A stretch of DNA of 64,000 nucleotides from JBFGFX01 sp965232455 (lineage in GTDB: Bacteria; Pseudomonadota; Gammaproteobacteria; Steroidobacterales; Woeseiaceae): positions 4,030,001 through 4,094,000 of the forward strand of contig OZ246981.1 in assembly GCA_965232455.1 (NCBI GenBank), read 5' to 3'. How positions within the stretch are numbered: position 1 is the first letter of the stretch; every line of letters starts with the position of its first letter. The position numbers were made by a program, and so were the translations under genes. The notes beneath the pieces were generated by a model. That model did not search any database and was not told the DNA's origin. It saw only the letters and a list, made by a program, of their open reading frames with translations. Of the stretch, positions 9,398 to 16,151 are shown piece after piece.

Positions 9398-9634
9398 TTA
9401 TCCGGCATCGCGGAGCCGTACACCAGGACCACCACCGTTTTCGTCAATAAATTCGATGCCAACAGCTTCGAGTGCAGCCTTGATTGCCGCTCGATTATTC
9501 GGGACCGGTGTCCGTTCACCTTTTTCAAAGTGAATGATGGAACGTAAACTCACATTGCTGGCTTCGGCCAGCTGAGCCTGTGTCATGTCCACCATTGCTC
9601 TAGCAGCACGGCATTGATTCGCTGAAATCGTCAT
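9398..9634 (-). CDS. XRE-family helix-turn-helix regulator of the hsd operon
   Basis: Small DNA-binding protein of 78 residues with one XRE helix-turn-helix (AARAMVDMTQAQLAEASNVS, then SIIHFEKGERTP) and a short tail GVEFIDENGG-type (GIEFIDENGGGPGVRL) typical of this short regulator family. I choose the ATG at 9634 because family members start just before QCRAARA; an in-frame ATG at 9688 would add 18 unrelated residues and would run through the repeat at 9670-9687. It is the first gene before hsdM on the same strand, so it is a plausible controller of restriction-modification expression and probably autoregulated. Confidence 0.85.
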   Translation of the reverse strand: MTISANQCRAARAMVDMTQAQLAEASNVSLRSIIHFEKGERTPVPNNRAAIKAALEAVGIEFIDENGGGPGVRLRDAG

Positions 9635-9669
9635 TTCCGGCAATCTAACAACTTGCACTTTATCTGTCG

Positions 9670-9687
9670 ATATGCATAAAATATGCA
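9670..9687. promoter_or_regulatory. Direct repeat, candidate operator for the XRE regulator
   Basis: ATATGCA occurs at 9670-9676 and again at 9681-9687, 11 bases apart (one helical turn), about 40 bases upstream of the chosen regulator start and 7 bases before the first possible start of the divergent gene. Position and spacing suit an operator for the small XRE protein; binding is inferred. Confidence 0.35.
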
Positions 9688-9766
9688 CATCTAGTGAGAG
9701 CGGCTCGACAAGGTGCTACCAACACCTCGCCGAGCCTAACCAAACCAACCTACAAAGGAGGTCGGC

Positions 9767-9871
9767 ATGGCTACGCCATCATGTATCACAAACCACAATC
9801 AATTGTTATTCATCAGGACTTTGGCGTTCGGTGGTGGACGGGCGCCAGCGCCGCCGAGGAAACTGCCATGA
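9767..9871 (+). CDS. Possible 34-residue upstream reading frame
   Basis: A strong ribosome site (AAAGGAGGT at 9754-9762) stands 4 bases before the ATG at 9767. The frame runs 34 codons and its TGA overlaps the ATG at 9868 of the main frame (ATGA), a common arrangement for coupled genes. The peptide is basic and proline-rich at the end and matches nothing I recognise. Alternatively the ribosome site serves the main frame, with the ATG at 9781 as start. Confidence 0.3.
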   Translation: MATPSCITNHNQLLFIRTLAFGGGRAPAPPRKLP

Positions 9872-10200
9872 CTGAGGATGACACGGAGAACGGGGCACAG
9901 ACGGACGAGGTCCCAAAAGGGCTATTTGACGATGTGGAAGTAGAAATCCACCAGGCCATAATCCAGCGTGAGCGCACACCAGGCGCGTATCCAGACCGGG
10001 ACGCCGTGAAAGCGATGGAAGAACCACTTTTTCGGCTATCCGGTGCGACAGTACTGTTCGCCGATATCTGCATGCTCAGCTCCGAAGACCCGGGACCGAG
10101 CCTGATGGGCCTTTCATTCCTGGCCAATGCCATGCACCGCGAGGCGTTGAGGTTGTTCCGGCTGTATCACGGCCATCCGCCCAGGTACCTGAATTACTAG
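9781..10200 (+). CDS. Hypothetical protein, divergent from XRE-hsd operon
   Basis: Unrecognised protein of 139 residues if started at the ATG 9781 (possible starts at 9694, 9781 and 9868). The conserved-looking part begins near MTEDDTENG and contains an acidic stretch followed by an amphipathic C-terminal half (LSGATVLFADICMLSSED, then LANAMHREALRLFRLYHG). There is no signal peptide or membrane span. The 9868 start would give 110 residues and would be coupled to the short upstream frame by an ATGA overlap. It is divergent from the restriction operon and lies before the hip genes, so it is probably island cargo. No function can be given. Confidence 0.5.
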   Translation: MYHKPQSIVIHQDFGVRWWTGASAAEETAMTEDDTENGAQTDEVPKGLFDDVEVEIHQAIIQRERTPGAYPDRDAVKAMEEPLFRLSGATVLFADICMLSSEDPGPSLMGLSFLANAMHREALRLFRLYHGHPPRYLNY

Positions 10201-10299
10201 TGCATGCAGCAGCAACGATGAAAAGCTCAGGGCGGTCACGCTCATCAATCGGGGCCAAAGTGACGCCCACTATCTCCGCCCATCATGCGGAGAATAGCC

Positions 10300-10334
10300 A
10301 CAGCAAACTCCGCACGTTCTGCGGAGTTTGCTGT
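10300..10334. other. Perfect 15-base-pair hairpin
   Basis: ACAGCAAACTCCGCA (10300-10314) is followed by a 5-base loop and its exact complement TGCGGAGTTTGCTGT (10320-10334). It lies 100 bases after the preceding gene and immediately upstream of the repeated hip operator motif. No T tract follows on either strand, so it is not a standard intrinsic terminator. It may be a structured RNA element, a binding site or a recombination site. Confidence 0.5.
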
Positions 10335-10335
10335 C

Positions 10336-10355
10336 TGCTCTTAAGTGCAGACTAA
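10336..10355 (+). promoter_or_regulatory. Hip promoter repeat 1
   Basis: First copy of a 20-base direct repeat (tgctcttaagtgcagactaa) containing the core TTAAGTGCA at 10341-10349. The second copy lies 76 bases downstream with two mismatches, and an inverted core is next to the hipB start. Likely one of several binding sites for the HipB-like protein; binding is inferred. Confidence 0.45.
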
Positions 10356-10411
10356 GTGGCTCTAGATGCTCTTGACCGTATTTCCTCTTGCTCCTCGGTA
10401 GCATTCATGTA

Positions 10412-10431
10412 TGCTCTTAAGTACAGATTAA
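10412..10431 (+). promoter_or_regulatory. Hip promoter repeat 2
   Basis: Second copy of the repeat (tgctcttaagtacagattaa), core TTAAGTACA at 10417-10425, 27 bases upstream of the hipB ATG, where it would overlap the promoter. Only two positions differ from the first copy. Confidence 0.45.
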
Positions 10432-10439
10432 CGATCATA

Positions 10440-10451
10440 AAGTGCACTTAA
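10440..10451. promoter_or_regulatory. Hip operator palindrome
   Basis: AAGTGCACTT at 10440-10449 is a perfect palindrome, and TGCACTTAA at 10443-10451 is the exact inverse of the core in repeat 1. It ends 7 bases before the hipB ATG, so a bound protein would block ribosome or polymerase access. Confidence 0.4.
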
Positions 10452-10457
10452 AAGCCA

Positions 10458-10799
10458 ATGACCGCCAAAAACACATTGACCACCGCCCCTCCCTACGCGG
10501 TTGAACAGACCCTGAGGCGCCTGGGCAGCAACCTGCGTACCGCAAGGCTTCGTAGAAACCTGACGATCGAGGAGGTCGCGCAGAAGATCGGCACCGGTCC
10601 TCGCCCCGTGTCTGACGCCGAGAAAGGCAAGGTCACGACCGCCGCCGCCGTATACATCGCGCTGCTCTGGGCCTACGACCTGCTGGGGCCGATGGAAGAC
10701 ATCGCCGATCCGGGCCTGGATGACGAAGGACTGATACTCAATTCACTCCGGGAACGCTCCCGGGCTCGCAGAACGGCAAGCCTGGACGACAACTTCTAG
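10458..10799 (+). CDS. hipB: HipB-like antitoxin, XRE family
   Basis: DNA-binding antitoxin of 113 residues. After PPYAVEQTLRRLGSNLRTARLRR comes an XRE helix-turn-helix (LTIEEVAQKIGTGPRPVSDAEKG), then a helical segment (AVYIALLWAYDLLGPMEDIADP) and a basic tail, the layout of HipB partners of this HipA subfamily. In the family it neutralises HipA and represses the operon by binding operators upstream; the repeated TTAAGTGCA motif just before its start is a good candidate. It is followed after 9 bases by hipA on the same strand. Base composition is closer to the chromosome than that of the flanking restriction and CBASS blocks, so it may be a separate acquisition. Confidence 0.85.
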   Translation: MTAKNTLTTAPPYAVEQTLRRLGSNLRTARLRRNLTIEEVAQKIGTGPRPVSDAEKGKVTTAAAVYIALLWAYDLLGPMEDIADPGLDDEGLILNSLRERSRARRTASLDDNF

Positions 10800-10808
10800 G
10801 AACCCTTC

Positions 10809-12065
10809 GTGAACAACGAATGCTACGTCTACATTGTGCTCCCCGGCGAAACGGAATTCGTGACGGCGGGTAAGTTCGTCTTGTCCACTGATCGGCACGG
10901 TGTTCCAACCGGCAAATTCATCTATGGCCGCAGCTATCGTGCGCGCGACAACGCCGTCCCGATCGATCCGCTCGAGCTGAAGCTCTCCGCGAGTACGTTC
11001 GAGACTCAGCGCCTCAAAGGCGTCTTCGGCGCGCTTCGCGATGCTGGCCCCGACTACTGGGGCCGGCGCGTTATCGAGAAGCACTCCGGTCTCGTGCAAC
11101 TCGGCGAACTGGACTATCTGCTGCAGTCACCTGACGACCGTGCCGGGGCACTGGGCTTCGGTTTGAATCAGGAGCCGCCGGCGCCACGCCGCCGGTTCAA
11201 CCGAACCATAGACCTGGAGCAGCTGCAAACCGTAGCCGACGCCATTATCGCGGATGAATATCTGCCAGAAGGCGCTGAAGCAGAGCAGGCGCAAGCGCTG
11301 CTACTCGCGGGCACTTCCATGGGCGGCGCCCGCCCGAAGGCCGTCGTTGAAGACGGGGACGGCTTATGGGTTGCGAAATTCAACCGCCCGGACGACCGCT
11401 GGAACCACGCGCGCGTCGAGCATGCGATGTTGCTGCTGGCGCGTGAGTGCGGTGTGCAAGCGGCCGAGAGCCGGCTCGAAACGATTGGTGATCGAGACGT
11501 GTTGCTCGTCAAGCGATTCGATCGAGTGAAGGTCGATGCCGGCTACCGCCGTGCCCGGATGCTGAGCGCGCTAACCCTGCTACGGGCAGATGACTCCCAT
11601 CAGGATCGCGACAAATGGTCGTATGTACTGCTTGCCGAGGAACTGCGCCGGATCTCCTCGCAACCAAAGCAAGACGCACCGGAACTCTTTCGACGCATGT
11701 GCTTCAACGCGCTGATTTCGAACACCGACGATCACCCACGCAACCACGCCGTCATCGCGTCGGATACCGACTGGGTACTATCACCTGCCTACGACTTGAC
11801 GCCGTCGATGCCCGTCAGTATCGAACAGCGTGACCTCGCACTTATCTGCGGCGACATAGGACGCTATGCACATGCCGACAACCTGCTGTCCCAACACGCG
11901 AGGTTTCTGCTGGATCGTGCTGAAGCCGAGTCGATGATCGACGAGATGGAGGGCACCGTGCGAAACCGTTGGTACGACATCGCCCGGGCCGAGGGCGTGA
12001 CCGATCGGGATTGCGACAGGATATCGGGTGCCTTTGCGTATCCGGGGTTTCGGTTAGGACTGTAA
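10809..12065 (+). CDS. hipA: HipA-like serine/threonine kinase toxin
   Basis: Toxin kinase of 418 residues, starting with GTG (10809) after an AGGAA ribosome site. The HipA N-terminal subdomain 1 is at ~5-100 (LSASTFETQRLKGVFGALRDAGPDYWG). The C-terminal kinase domain has the glycine-rich SMGGARPKA, the ATP-site Lys in LWVAKFNRP, RVEHAMLLLARECGV, the catalytic loop ALISNTDDHPRNHA and the metal-binding Asp in SPAYDLTPS. Well-studied family members phosphorylate glutamyl-tRNA synthetase or other targets and cause growth arrest or persistence; the target here is unknown. All expected catalytic residues are present, so it should be active. It ends 30 bases before the degraded tRNA-Phe sequence at 12095. 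Confidence 0.9.
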   Translation: MNNECYVYIVLPGETEFVTAGKFVLSTDRHGVPTGKFIYGRSYRARDNAVPIDPLELKLSASTFETQRLKGVFGALRDAGPDYWGRRVIEKHSGLVQLGELDYLLQSPDDRAGALGFGLNQEPPAPRRRFNRTIDLEQLQTVADAIIADEYLPEGAEAEQAQALLLAGTSMGGARPKAVVEDGDGLWVAKFNRPDDRWNHARVEHAMLLLARECGVQAAESRLETIGDRDVLLVKRFDRVKVDAGYRRARMLSALTLLRADDSHQDRDKWSYVLLAEELRRISSQPKQDAPELFRRMCFNALISNTDDHPRNHAVIASDTDWVLSPAYDLTPSMPVSIEQRDLALICGDIGRYAHADNLLSQHARFLLDRAEAESMIDEMEGTVRNRWYDIARAEGVTDRDCDRISGAFAYPGFRLGL

Positions 12066-12094
12066 ACCACGTGACCGGTTAACACCTGTTAGAT

Positions 12095-12117
12095 TTGGTG
12101 GCAGGGGCGGAATCGAA
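12095..12117 (-). repeat. Degraded copy of tRNA-Phe 3' end, likely att site
   Basis: This 23-base stretch matches the 3' end of the intact tRNA-Phe (16888-16911), from the CCA end through the T-arm, with a single base deleted. Integrative elements that enter tRNA genes leave exactly such a duplicate of the tRNA 3' end at the far edge of the insert. The two copies would bound a 4.8-kb segment (HEPN-like gene plus CBASS operon). It is not a tRNA gene: the rest of the molecule is missing. Confidence 0.65.
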
Positions 12118-12202
12118 AAAGGCGAGCAACTAGCTGAAATAGAAGATAAATCTGATCTTTCTATCGCCAGGGCAACCCCGATAGGTACCCCGGGCCTCCT
12201 TA

Positions 12203-12949
12203 CTAGTCTCCTAGCTGCTTATACCAATATCCTGAGTCTTTAGTGATGATTTCGCGCTCCCAAAGGGACTGGCTTTTTCTTTCCAAGATTCTCACGACGT
12301 GTTCCCGTACGTGCTCTACGACGGCCCGGTAGTCCCGCATTATCGGAACGCCCCATGAGTTAGCGTGGACCGAGGCCGTAGTCAACATTGGCTCTGCTTC
12401 TGCAGACTGATCTGGGTGCAGGACTACGAGCGTTTGTACCCGTTCTAGAGGGGATTTCCCGGAATGAGCCACGAACTGATTTCGCTGATCCATCAAGTCT
12501 TTGTGTACGTCGTGCAGCTCTCGCTTGCTCTTAAACAGTTTCCTAGCGTTCAGCCGAACCCGTCTCCCAAATGCACTTGCGAAACACTTTCCGTATGTGA
12601 TCACCATCGATAAATAGAGTGCCTTTAGTAAATCTGCTTCCTTATCGTCCTCTGATCTCACAACATACTTCGCATCAGAGTCATCGTCTCCCCCCTGGAG
12701 GTCAATGGACAGTGCAATAGTCTTCAAGACGAACTTCAGATCTTTTGCGATTAGCGCGTATCCAGCCAGAGCCTTCGCGATCGGCGAGTTTATTGCGACA
12801 GTTGGACATGCAACGCCTTCGTACAAAAACACAGTTTGACTTTCCATCGACTCTTGATCGACTCTAATCTCGGCGTCTAATGACTTAAGAACCGTTCCGT
12901 CCGGAAAGCGAACCGGTCGGTGTGTGTTGTTTGAATCTTGATTCGACAT
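12203..12949 (-). CDS. HEPN-like protein divergent from the CBASS operon
   Basis: Unassigned protein of 248 residues. The middle is helical (AKALAGYALIAKDLKFVLKTIALSI, here split by a short acidic loop GGDDDSDAK) and near residue 165 it contains LMDQRNQFVAHSGKSPLE. That R-N-x(4)-H pattern is the active-site signature of HEPN-type RNases and of related structural domains. There is no signal peptide or membrane span. It is divergent from the QueC-like gene across 65 bases and lies inside the tRNA-Phe repeat, so it may be a linked toxin or an independent abortive-infection gene. The HEPN call rests on the short motif and helical content only. Low GC content matches the CBASS genes. Confidence 0.6.
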   Translation of the reverse strand: MSNQDSNNTHRPVRFPDGTVLKSLDAEIRVDQESMESQTVFLYEGVACPTVAINSPIAKALAGYALIAKDLKFVLKTIALSIDLQGGDDDSDAKYVVRSEDDKEADLLKALYLSMVITYGKCFASAFGRRVRLNARKLFKSKRELHDVHKDLMDQRNQFVAHSGKSPLERVQTLVVLHPDQSAEAEPMLTTASVHANSWGVPIMRDYRAVVEHVREHVVRILERKSQSLWEREIITKDSGYWYKQLGD

Positions 12950-13014
12950 AGAAAGCCTCTCAAAATCGAAAGTGATTCGTATGTAGCGCGAGTGACGATA
13001 AGGCCGTTCTGACG

Positions 13015-13617
13015 ATGAACCCTACAAAAGATCCGGAACGAGACGTTCTTATCTTGCTGAGTGGAGGCATAGATTCCGCCGCCTGTGTGAGATTCTACCT
13101 AGAGATGGACCGGCCGCCGTCCGCAATGTTCGTTGACTACGGTCAGCCAGCTCGCGAACGCGAGGCACGCGCTGCTTCAGATATCGCAGGATACTATGAC
13201 CTGCCCTTCCGCACCGCACAATGGCGTGGTGCGCGACCCAAATCTGTAGGGGACATCCCCGGCAGAAACGCTTTTCTTCTTTCCGCTGCCTTGATGGAGC
13301 GCTCCCCTCAAGAACGAGTGATTACGATCGGGATTCACTCTGGGACAGCCTACGCCGACTGCTCACATGCTTTTGTGAATAGAATGCAGAATTTGTACGA
13401 CGTCTACGCCGAGTGGGACGTGCGAATCGCAGCACCATTCGAGTCCTGGTCGAAGGCCGACGTTTGGACCTATGCGATAACACATGACGTTCCTGTTCAC
13501 TTGTCATATAGTTGCGAAGCAAACTCAGTGTCACCCTGCGGGGTGTGCGAGTCTTGCAAGGATAGGGAAAGCTTAGAGCGCCATGGGCAATTCGACCATC
13601 CGACACCCGAACGGTAG
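13015..13617 (+). CDS. QueC-like CBASS protein (Cap9 type)
   Basis: First gene of the type IV CBASS operon, 200 residues. It has the PP-loop ATP pyrophosphatase signature LLSGGIDSAAC (residues 14-24) and the C-terminal zinc cluster of 7-cyano-7-deazaguanine synthase with cysteines at 167, 175, 178 and 181 (CEANSVSPCGVCESCKDR). Housekeeping QueC converts 7-carboxy-7-deazaguanine to preQ0 using ATP and ammonia. Here no queD, queE or folE is near. The partner genes are a TGT-like protein, a CD-NTase and an effector, so I read it as the Cap9 ancillary protein. From memory, recent work reports that Cap9 attaches the deazaguanine to the CD-NTase N-terminus. It overlaps the next gene by 35 bases. 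Confidence 0.9.
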   Translation: MNPTKDPERDVLILLSGGIDSAACVRFYLEMDRPPSAMFVDYGQPAREREARAASDIAGYYDLPFRTAQWRGARPKSVGDIPGRNAFLLSAALMERSPQERVITIGIHSGTAYADCSHAFVNRMQNLYDVYAEWDVRIAAPFESWSKADVWTYAITHDVPVHLSYSCEANSVSPCGVCESCKDRESLERHGQFDHPTPER

Positions 13618-14629
13618 CATTGTCGATCTTCCGTTACTGGTTCCCTCGTTTTCTAGTAAGGGATTCGGCTACTTCTCTGAGGGAAGGGGCAAAAAATCCA
13701 AGGTCGAGTACTCGGAAACCACGCGCGCGTTAGAGCTTTTTAGCCAGTACTTGCGGGAGTCTTTCCTACTCAGCGCATACGATATTCACCACAAGAACTT
13801 TCGACGCCCACAGCGCTTCTTGTCGAACAGCAATCTAGTACTCCTGGATAGCGGCGGCTATGAGCTCAACCCAGAGTTTGATTCGAGCGAGCCAAAACTG
13901 ACTCCGACGAAAGACCTTCTATTTGAGAGGTCCGACTACGTATCGACTTTAGACTCAATCTATGAGCGCTATAGTGAAACACCGGTCATTTTTGCGAACT
14001 TCGATTGGGGGACCAAGGGCCAGCCGTATTTACATCAGATACAAGATGCTAGGAAACTACAGCGCAAGTACCCGAAGTGGGGCTGCAACCTGATACTAAA
14101 GCCAATTCGCCCACGAGGATCCGTTCACCATATCGATGAGATCATTCCGATAATAGAGGAGCTACACGACTTCGACGTAATCGGGGTTACCGAAAAAGAA
14201 CTTGGGAAGGACTTAATTGATCGTCTCAAACTGCTAGCAAAACTGCGGCTCGAGCTAAACAGGCGCGATGTCAAAGCGCCGTTGCACGTTTGGGGTGGGC
14301 TTGATCCTCTAATTACCCCGCTATACTTTTTCGCCGGAGCAGACATTTTCGACGGCGTATCTTGGCTACGGTACGCCTATCATGATGGTCTCGCCGTAAA
14401 TCGGGAAGGCTACTCCGTTCTCCGTGGCGCCATCACTACCTCATACGATCATACGATGCATCTGGCGATAAACGAGAATCTTTTCGCGTTGCAGGCGCTC
14501 GCAACCAATCTTCGTGATTTCGTGCGAGCTGAGCCGGACTTCGGTGCGTTTGACTTTAACGGGGAGTTATTCGAGCGAGCATACAGAAGCATAAAAGCGC
14601 GGGTGCCAGAATTGGAGGAGATACGGTAA
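13583..14629 (+). CDS. TGT-like CBASS protein (Cap10 type)
   Basis: Protein of 348 residues related to tRNA-guanine transglycosylases. It shows the base-pocket motif LVLLDSGGYELNP (Asp89), a second acidic segment FANFDWGT (Asp141) and the barrel segment HVWGGLDPLITPLYFFAGADIFDG. It contains only one cysteine, so the CxCxxC...H zinc site of housekeeping TGT is absent, as in DpdA-like and Cap10-like relatives. Housekeeping TGT swaps guanine for a 7-deazaguanine in tRNA; a role on the deazaguanine made or handled by the QueC-like neighbour is inferred. It overlaps the upstream gene by 35 bases and shares one base with the CD-NTase start (TAATG), so the three are translationally coupled. Confidence 0.88.
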   Translation: MGNSTIRHPNGSIVDLPLLVPSFSSKGFGYFSEGRGKKSKVEYSETTRALELFSQYLRESFLLSAYDIHHKNFRRPQRFLSNSNLVLLDSGGYELNPEFDSSEPKLTPTKDLLFERSDYVSTLDSIYERYSETPVIFANFDWGTKGQPYLHQIQDARKLQRKYPKWGCNLILKPIRPRGSVHHIDEIIPIIEELHDFDVIGVTEKELGKDLIDRLKLLAKLRLELNRRDVKAPLHVWGGLDPLITPLYFFAGADIFDGVSWLRYAYHDGLAVNREGYSVLRGAITTSYDHTMHLAINENLFALQALATNLRDFVRAEPDFGAFDFNGELFERAYRSIKARVPELEEIR

Positions 14630-15555
14630 TGGGTGGCGGTGGAGGTGGTTACATACCACCGGCAAGTAGCGAACTTCAACGCAAGATTGAAGCTGCACAA
14701 AAGGCAGAGCGCGAAAGACTTGGTGAAGAGGTCAACAAGTATCTAGGAAACCTGCTGGCGAAGTTCAACGACAGAGACGTCGATCGAACACAGGAAAGAT
14801 TAAAGGCCGTATCGCAGACGCTCAGCGAGGGGACCGAAGTAGAAACACTGCTTTTCGGTGGGTCGGTCGCGAAGCATACGTATGTTGATGGATTAAGTGA
14901 TGTCGATGCACTCGTCGTCTTGCAAAAGGGTGGCGCTGACGACCGCAGCGCCAAACAAGTACTGGATGCCTTTTATCGGCATCTTCATGACAAGCTCCCG
15001 CGTAGAGACGTTGACGATATACGCAAGGGAACGTTGGCTGTCACAGTTTCGTTTCGAGATGGCACGGAGTTACAACTCTTGCCAGCGATCCGGACCGGGA
15101 GCGCTGTGAAAATTCCTGATTCTCAGGGAAAGGGATGGAATCGAACAAATCCGAAAGTGTTTCAGCGCGAACTATCGAAACAAAACGCTAGGTTGAATGG
15201 CGCGCTGGTTCCGTCGATCAAGCTGATCAAATCGCTTGTGGCAGACTTACCAAAGCAACAGCGAATATCTGGATATCACGTTGAAGCACTGGCGATAGAC
15301 GCTACGAGGAGTTATCGAGGACCGAAGACAACAACGGCCATATTAAGCCGCGTGTTAACACATGCGTCACAGAGGGTTCGGACTCCGATTCAGGACGTCA
15401 CTGGCCAGTCTAGAGTCGTGGATGGGTACCTTGGAAAAGCGGATAGCAGCAAGAGAAAGCTCGCTTCGCAAGCTTTATCGGCGTTGGCGCGAAGGCTGGA
15501 TAGCGCGACCTCTGTCACACAGTGGAAAGGCATGTTTGAAGGTACGGAAAGATAG
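14629..15555 (+). CDS. CD-NTase, CBASS cyclic-nucleotide synthase
   Basis: Signal-producing enzyme of the operon, 308 residues. The nucleotidyltransferase core is clear: LLFGGSVAKHTYVDGLSDVD with GGS at 77-79 and the metal-binding D-x-D at 91-93, and the third acidic residue in GTELQLLPAI (Glu147). A helical C-terminal domain follows, as in OAS/cGAS/DncV-like enzymes. On phage infection such enzymes make a cyclic oligonucleotide that opens the effector; the product here is unknown. The N-terminus is Met followed by six Gly and then YIPP, which is unlike most CD-NTases and fits a protein whose N-terminal glycine is exposed and modified by the QueC-like partner. The start is secure: GGAGGAG lies just upstream and the ATG overlaps the TAA of the previous gene. 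Confidence 0.92.
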   Translation: MGGGGGGYIPPASSELQRKIEAAQKAERERLGEEVNKYLGNLLAKFNDRDVDRTQERLKAVSQTLSEGTEVETLLFGGSVAKHTYVDGLSDVDALVVLQKGGADDRSAKQVLDAFYRHLHDKLPRRDVDDIRKGTLAVTVSFRDGTELQLLPAIRTGSAVKIPDSQGKGWNRTNPKVFQRELSKQNARLNGALVPSIKLIKSLVADLPKQQRISGYHVEALAIDATRSYRGPKTTTAILSRVLTHASQRVRTPIQDVTGQSRVVDGYLGKADSSKRKLASQALSALARRLDSATSVTQWKGMFEGTER

Positions 15556-15611
15556 CTACGTCTCCAGAAGAGCTTGATCGTCAATATCGACTGGTTAGGC
15601 AGCACGTCGCA

Positions 15612-16151
15612 ATGCACTTCACGTTGCACGACAGGTACCGGCGTCGAGCAATTGGCGCCGAGATTGTCCTCCTCGCAGCCTCCGTCCTCTTTCTCGCTAC
15701 GACCTTTGCTGATTCACAACTCTACACGCTTCTTGGCGTTCAGCCAGAGCGTGCGAAGCTGATCATAGGCGCTGCTGCAACGGCCGCATTTTTCTGCTCT
15801 CTTGTGCTCATTGTCGTCGACTGGAGCGGTAAGGCAGCCCGTCATCAAGACGCCGCAGAACGCTGGACGCAGACACTCGCCTTGTTCCGGCAGAGCCGGC
15901 AAACAGATGGCAGTTGGCCAAGCGCTGTCGCGGATGATTTGAATGGCGCCTACTGGGATGCCGGTAAAATCTCAGTAAGTATCCCAGACAAAAAATTCAA
16001 TTCATTGAAGTCTATGTATTACACCAAAATGGAGGTAAGCCGTCATTGTGAAGTCTATCCTGGCGCCCCGAAGTTTCTACTCACTATCCTTGTACGGATT
16101 CGGGGTAGCTATCGCGCTCTAATGGAAGCCGAGAACGATGGGGCAAGTTAG
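15612..16151 (+). CDS. SLATT-domain membrane effector
   Basis: Small membrane protein of 179 residues: TM1 at ~14-32 (EIVLLAASVLFLATTF), TM2 at ~49-70 (IIGAAATAAFFCSLVLIVV), then a cytosolic helical domain. Two spans plus a helical tail next to a CD-NTase is the SLATT architecture, predicted to form a pore that damages the membrane when the cyclic nucleotide is sensed. The ATG at 15612 leaves a 56-base gap after the CD-NTase, unusual in this tight operon. The same frame is open for 24 codons upstream (SPEELDRQYRLVRQHVA looks coding). An ATA at 15552 overlaps the CD-NTase TAG and has GAAGG 9 bases before it, so a non-standard start or a mutated ATG is possible. Confidence 0.85.
   Translation: MHFTLHDRYRRRAIGAEIVLLAASVLFLATTFADSQLYTLLGVQPERAKLIIGAAATAAFFCSLVLIVVDWSGKAARHQDAAERWTQTLALFRQSRQTDGSWPSAVADDLNGAYWDAGKISVSIPDKKFNSLKSMYYTKMEVSRHCEVYPGAPKFLLTILVRIRGSYRALMEAENDGAS

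Noticed and set aside
10300..10334. Intrinsic terminator
   Set aside because: The stem is strong but there is no T tract on either strand; listed as an unassigned hairpin instead.
12095..12117. A tRNA gene next to hipA
   Set aside because: Only the 3' third of tRNA-Phe is present and it has a base deletion; it cannot fold as a tRNA.
13015..14629. Housekeeping queuosine biosynthesis genes (queC, tgt)
   Set aside because: No queD, queE, folE or queA nearby, the TGT-like protein lacks the zinc cysteines, and both are coupled to a CD-NTase and membrane effector.
13015..14629. dpd-type DNA deazaguanine modification cluster
   Set aside because: The TGT-like protein is DpdA-like in lacking zinc ligands, but no dpdB-dpdK genes are present.
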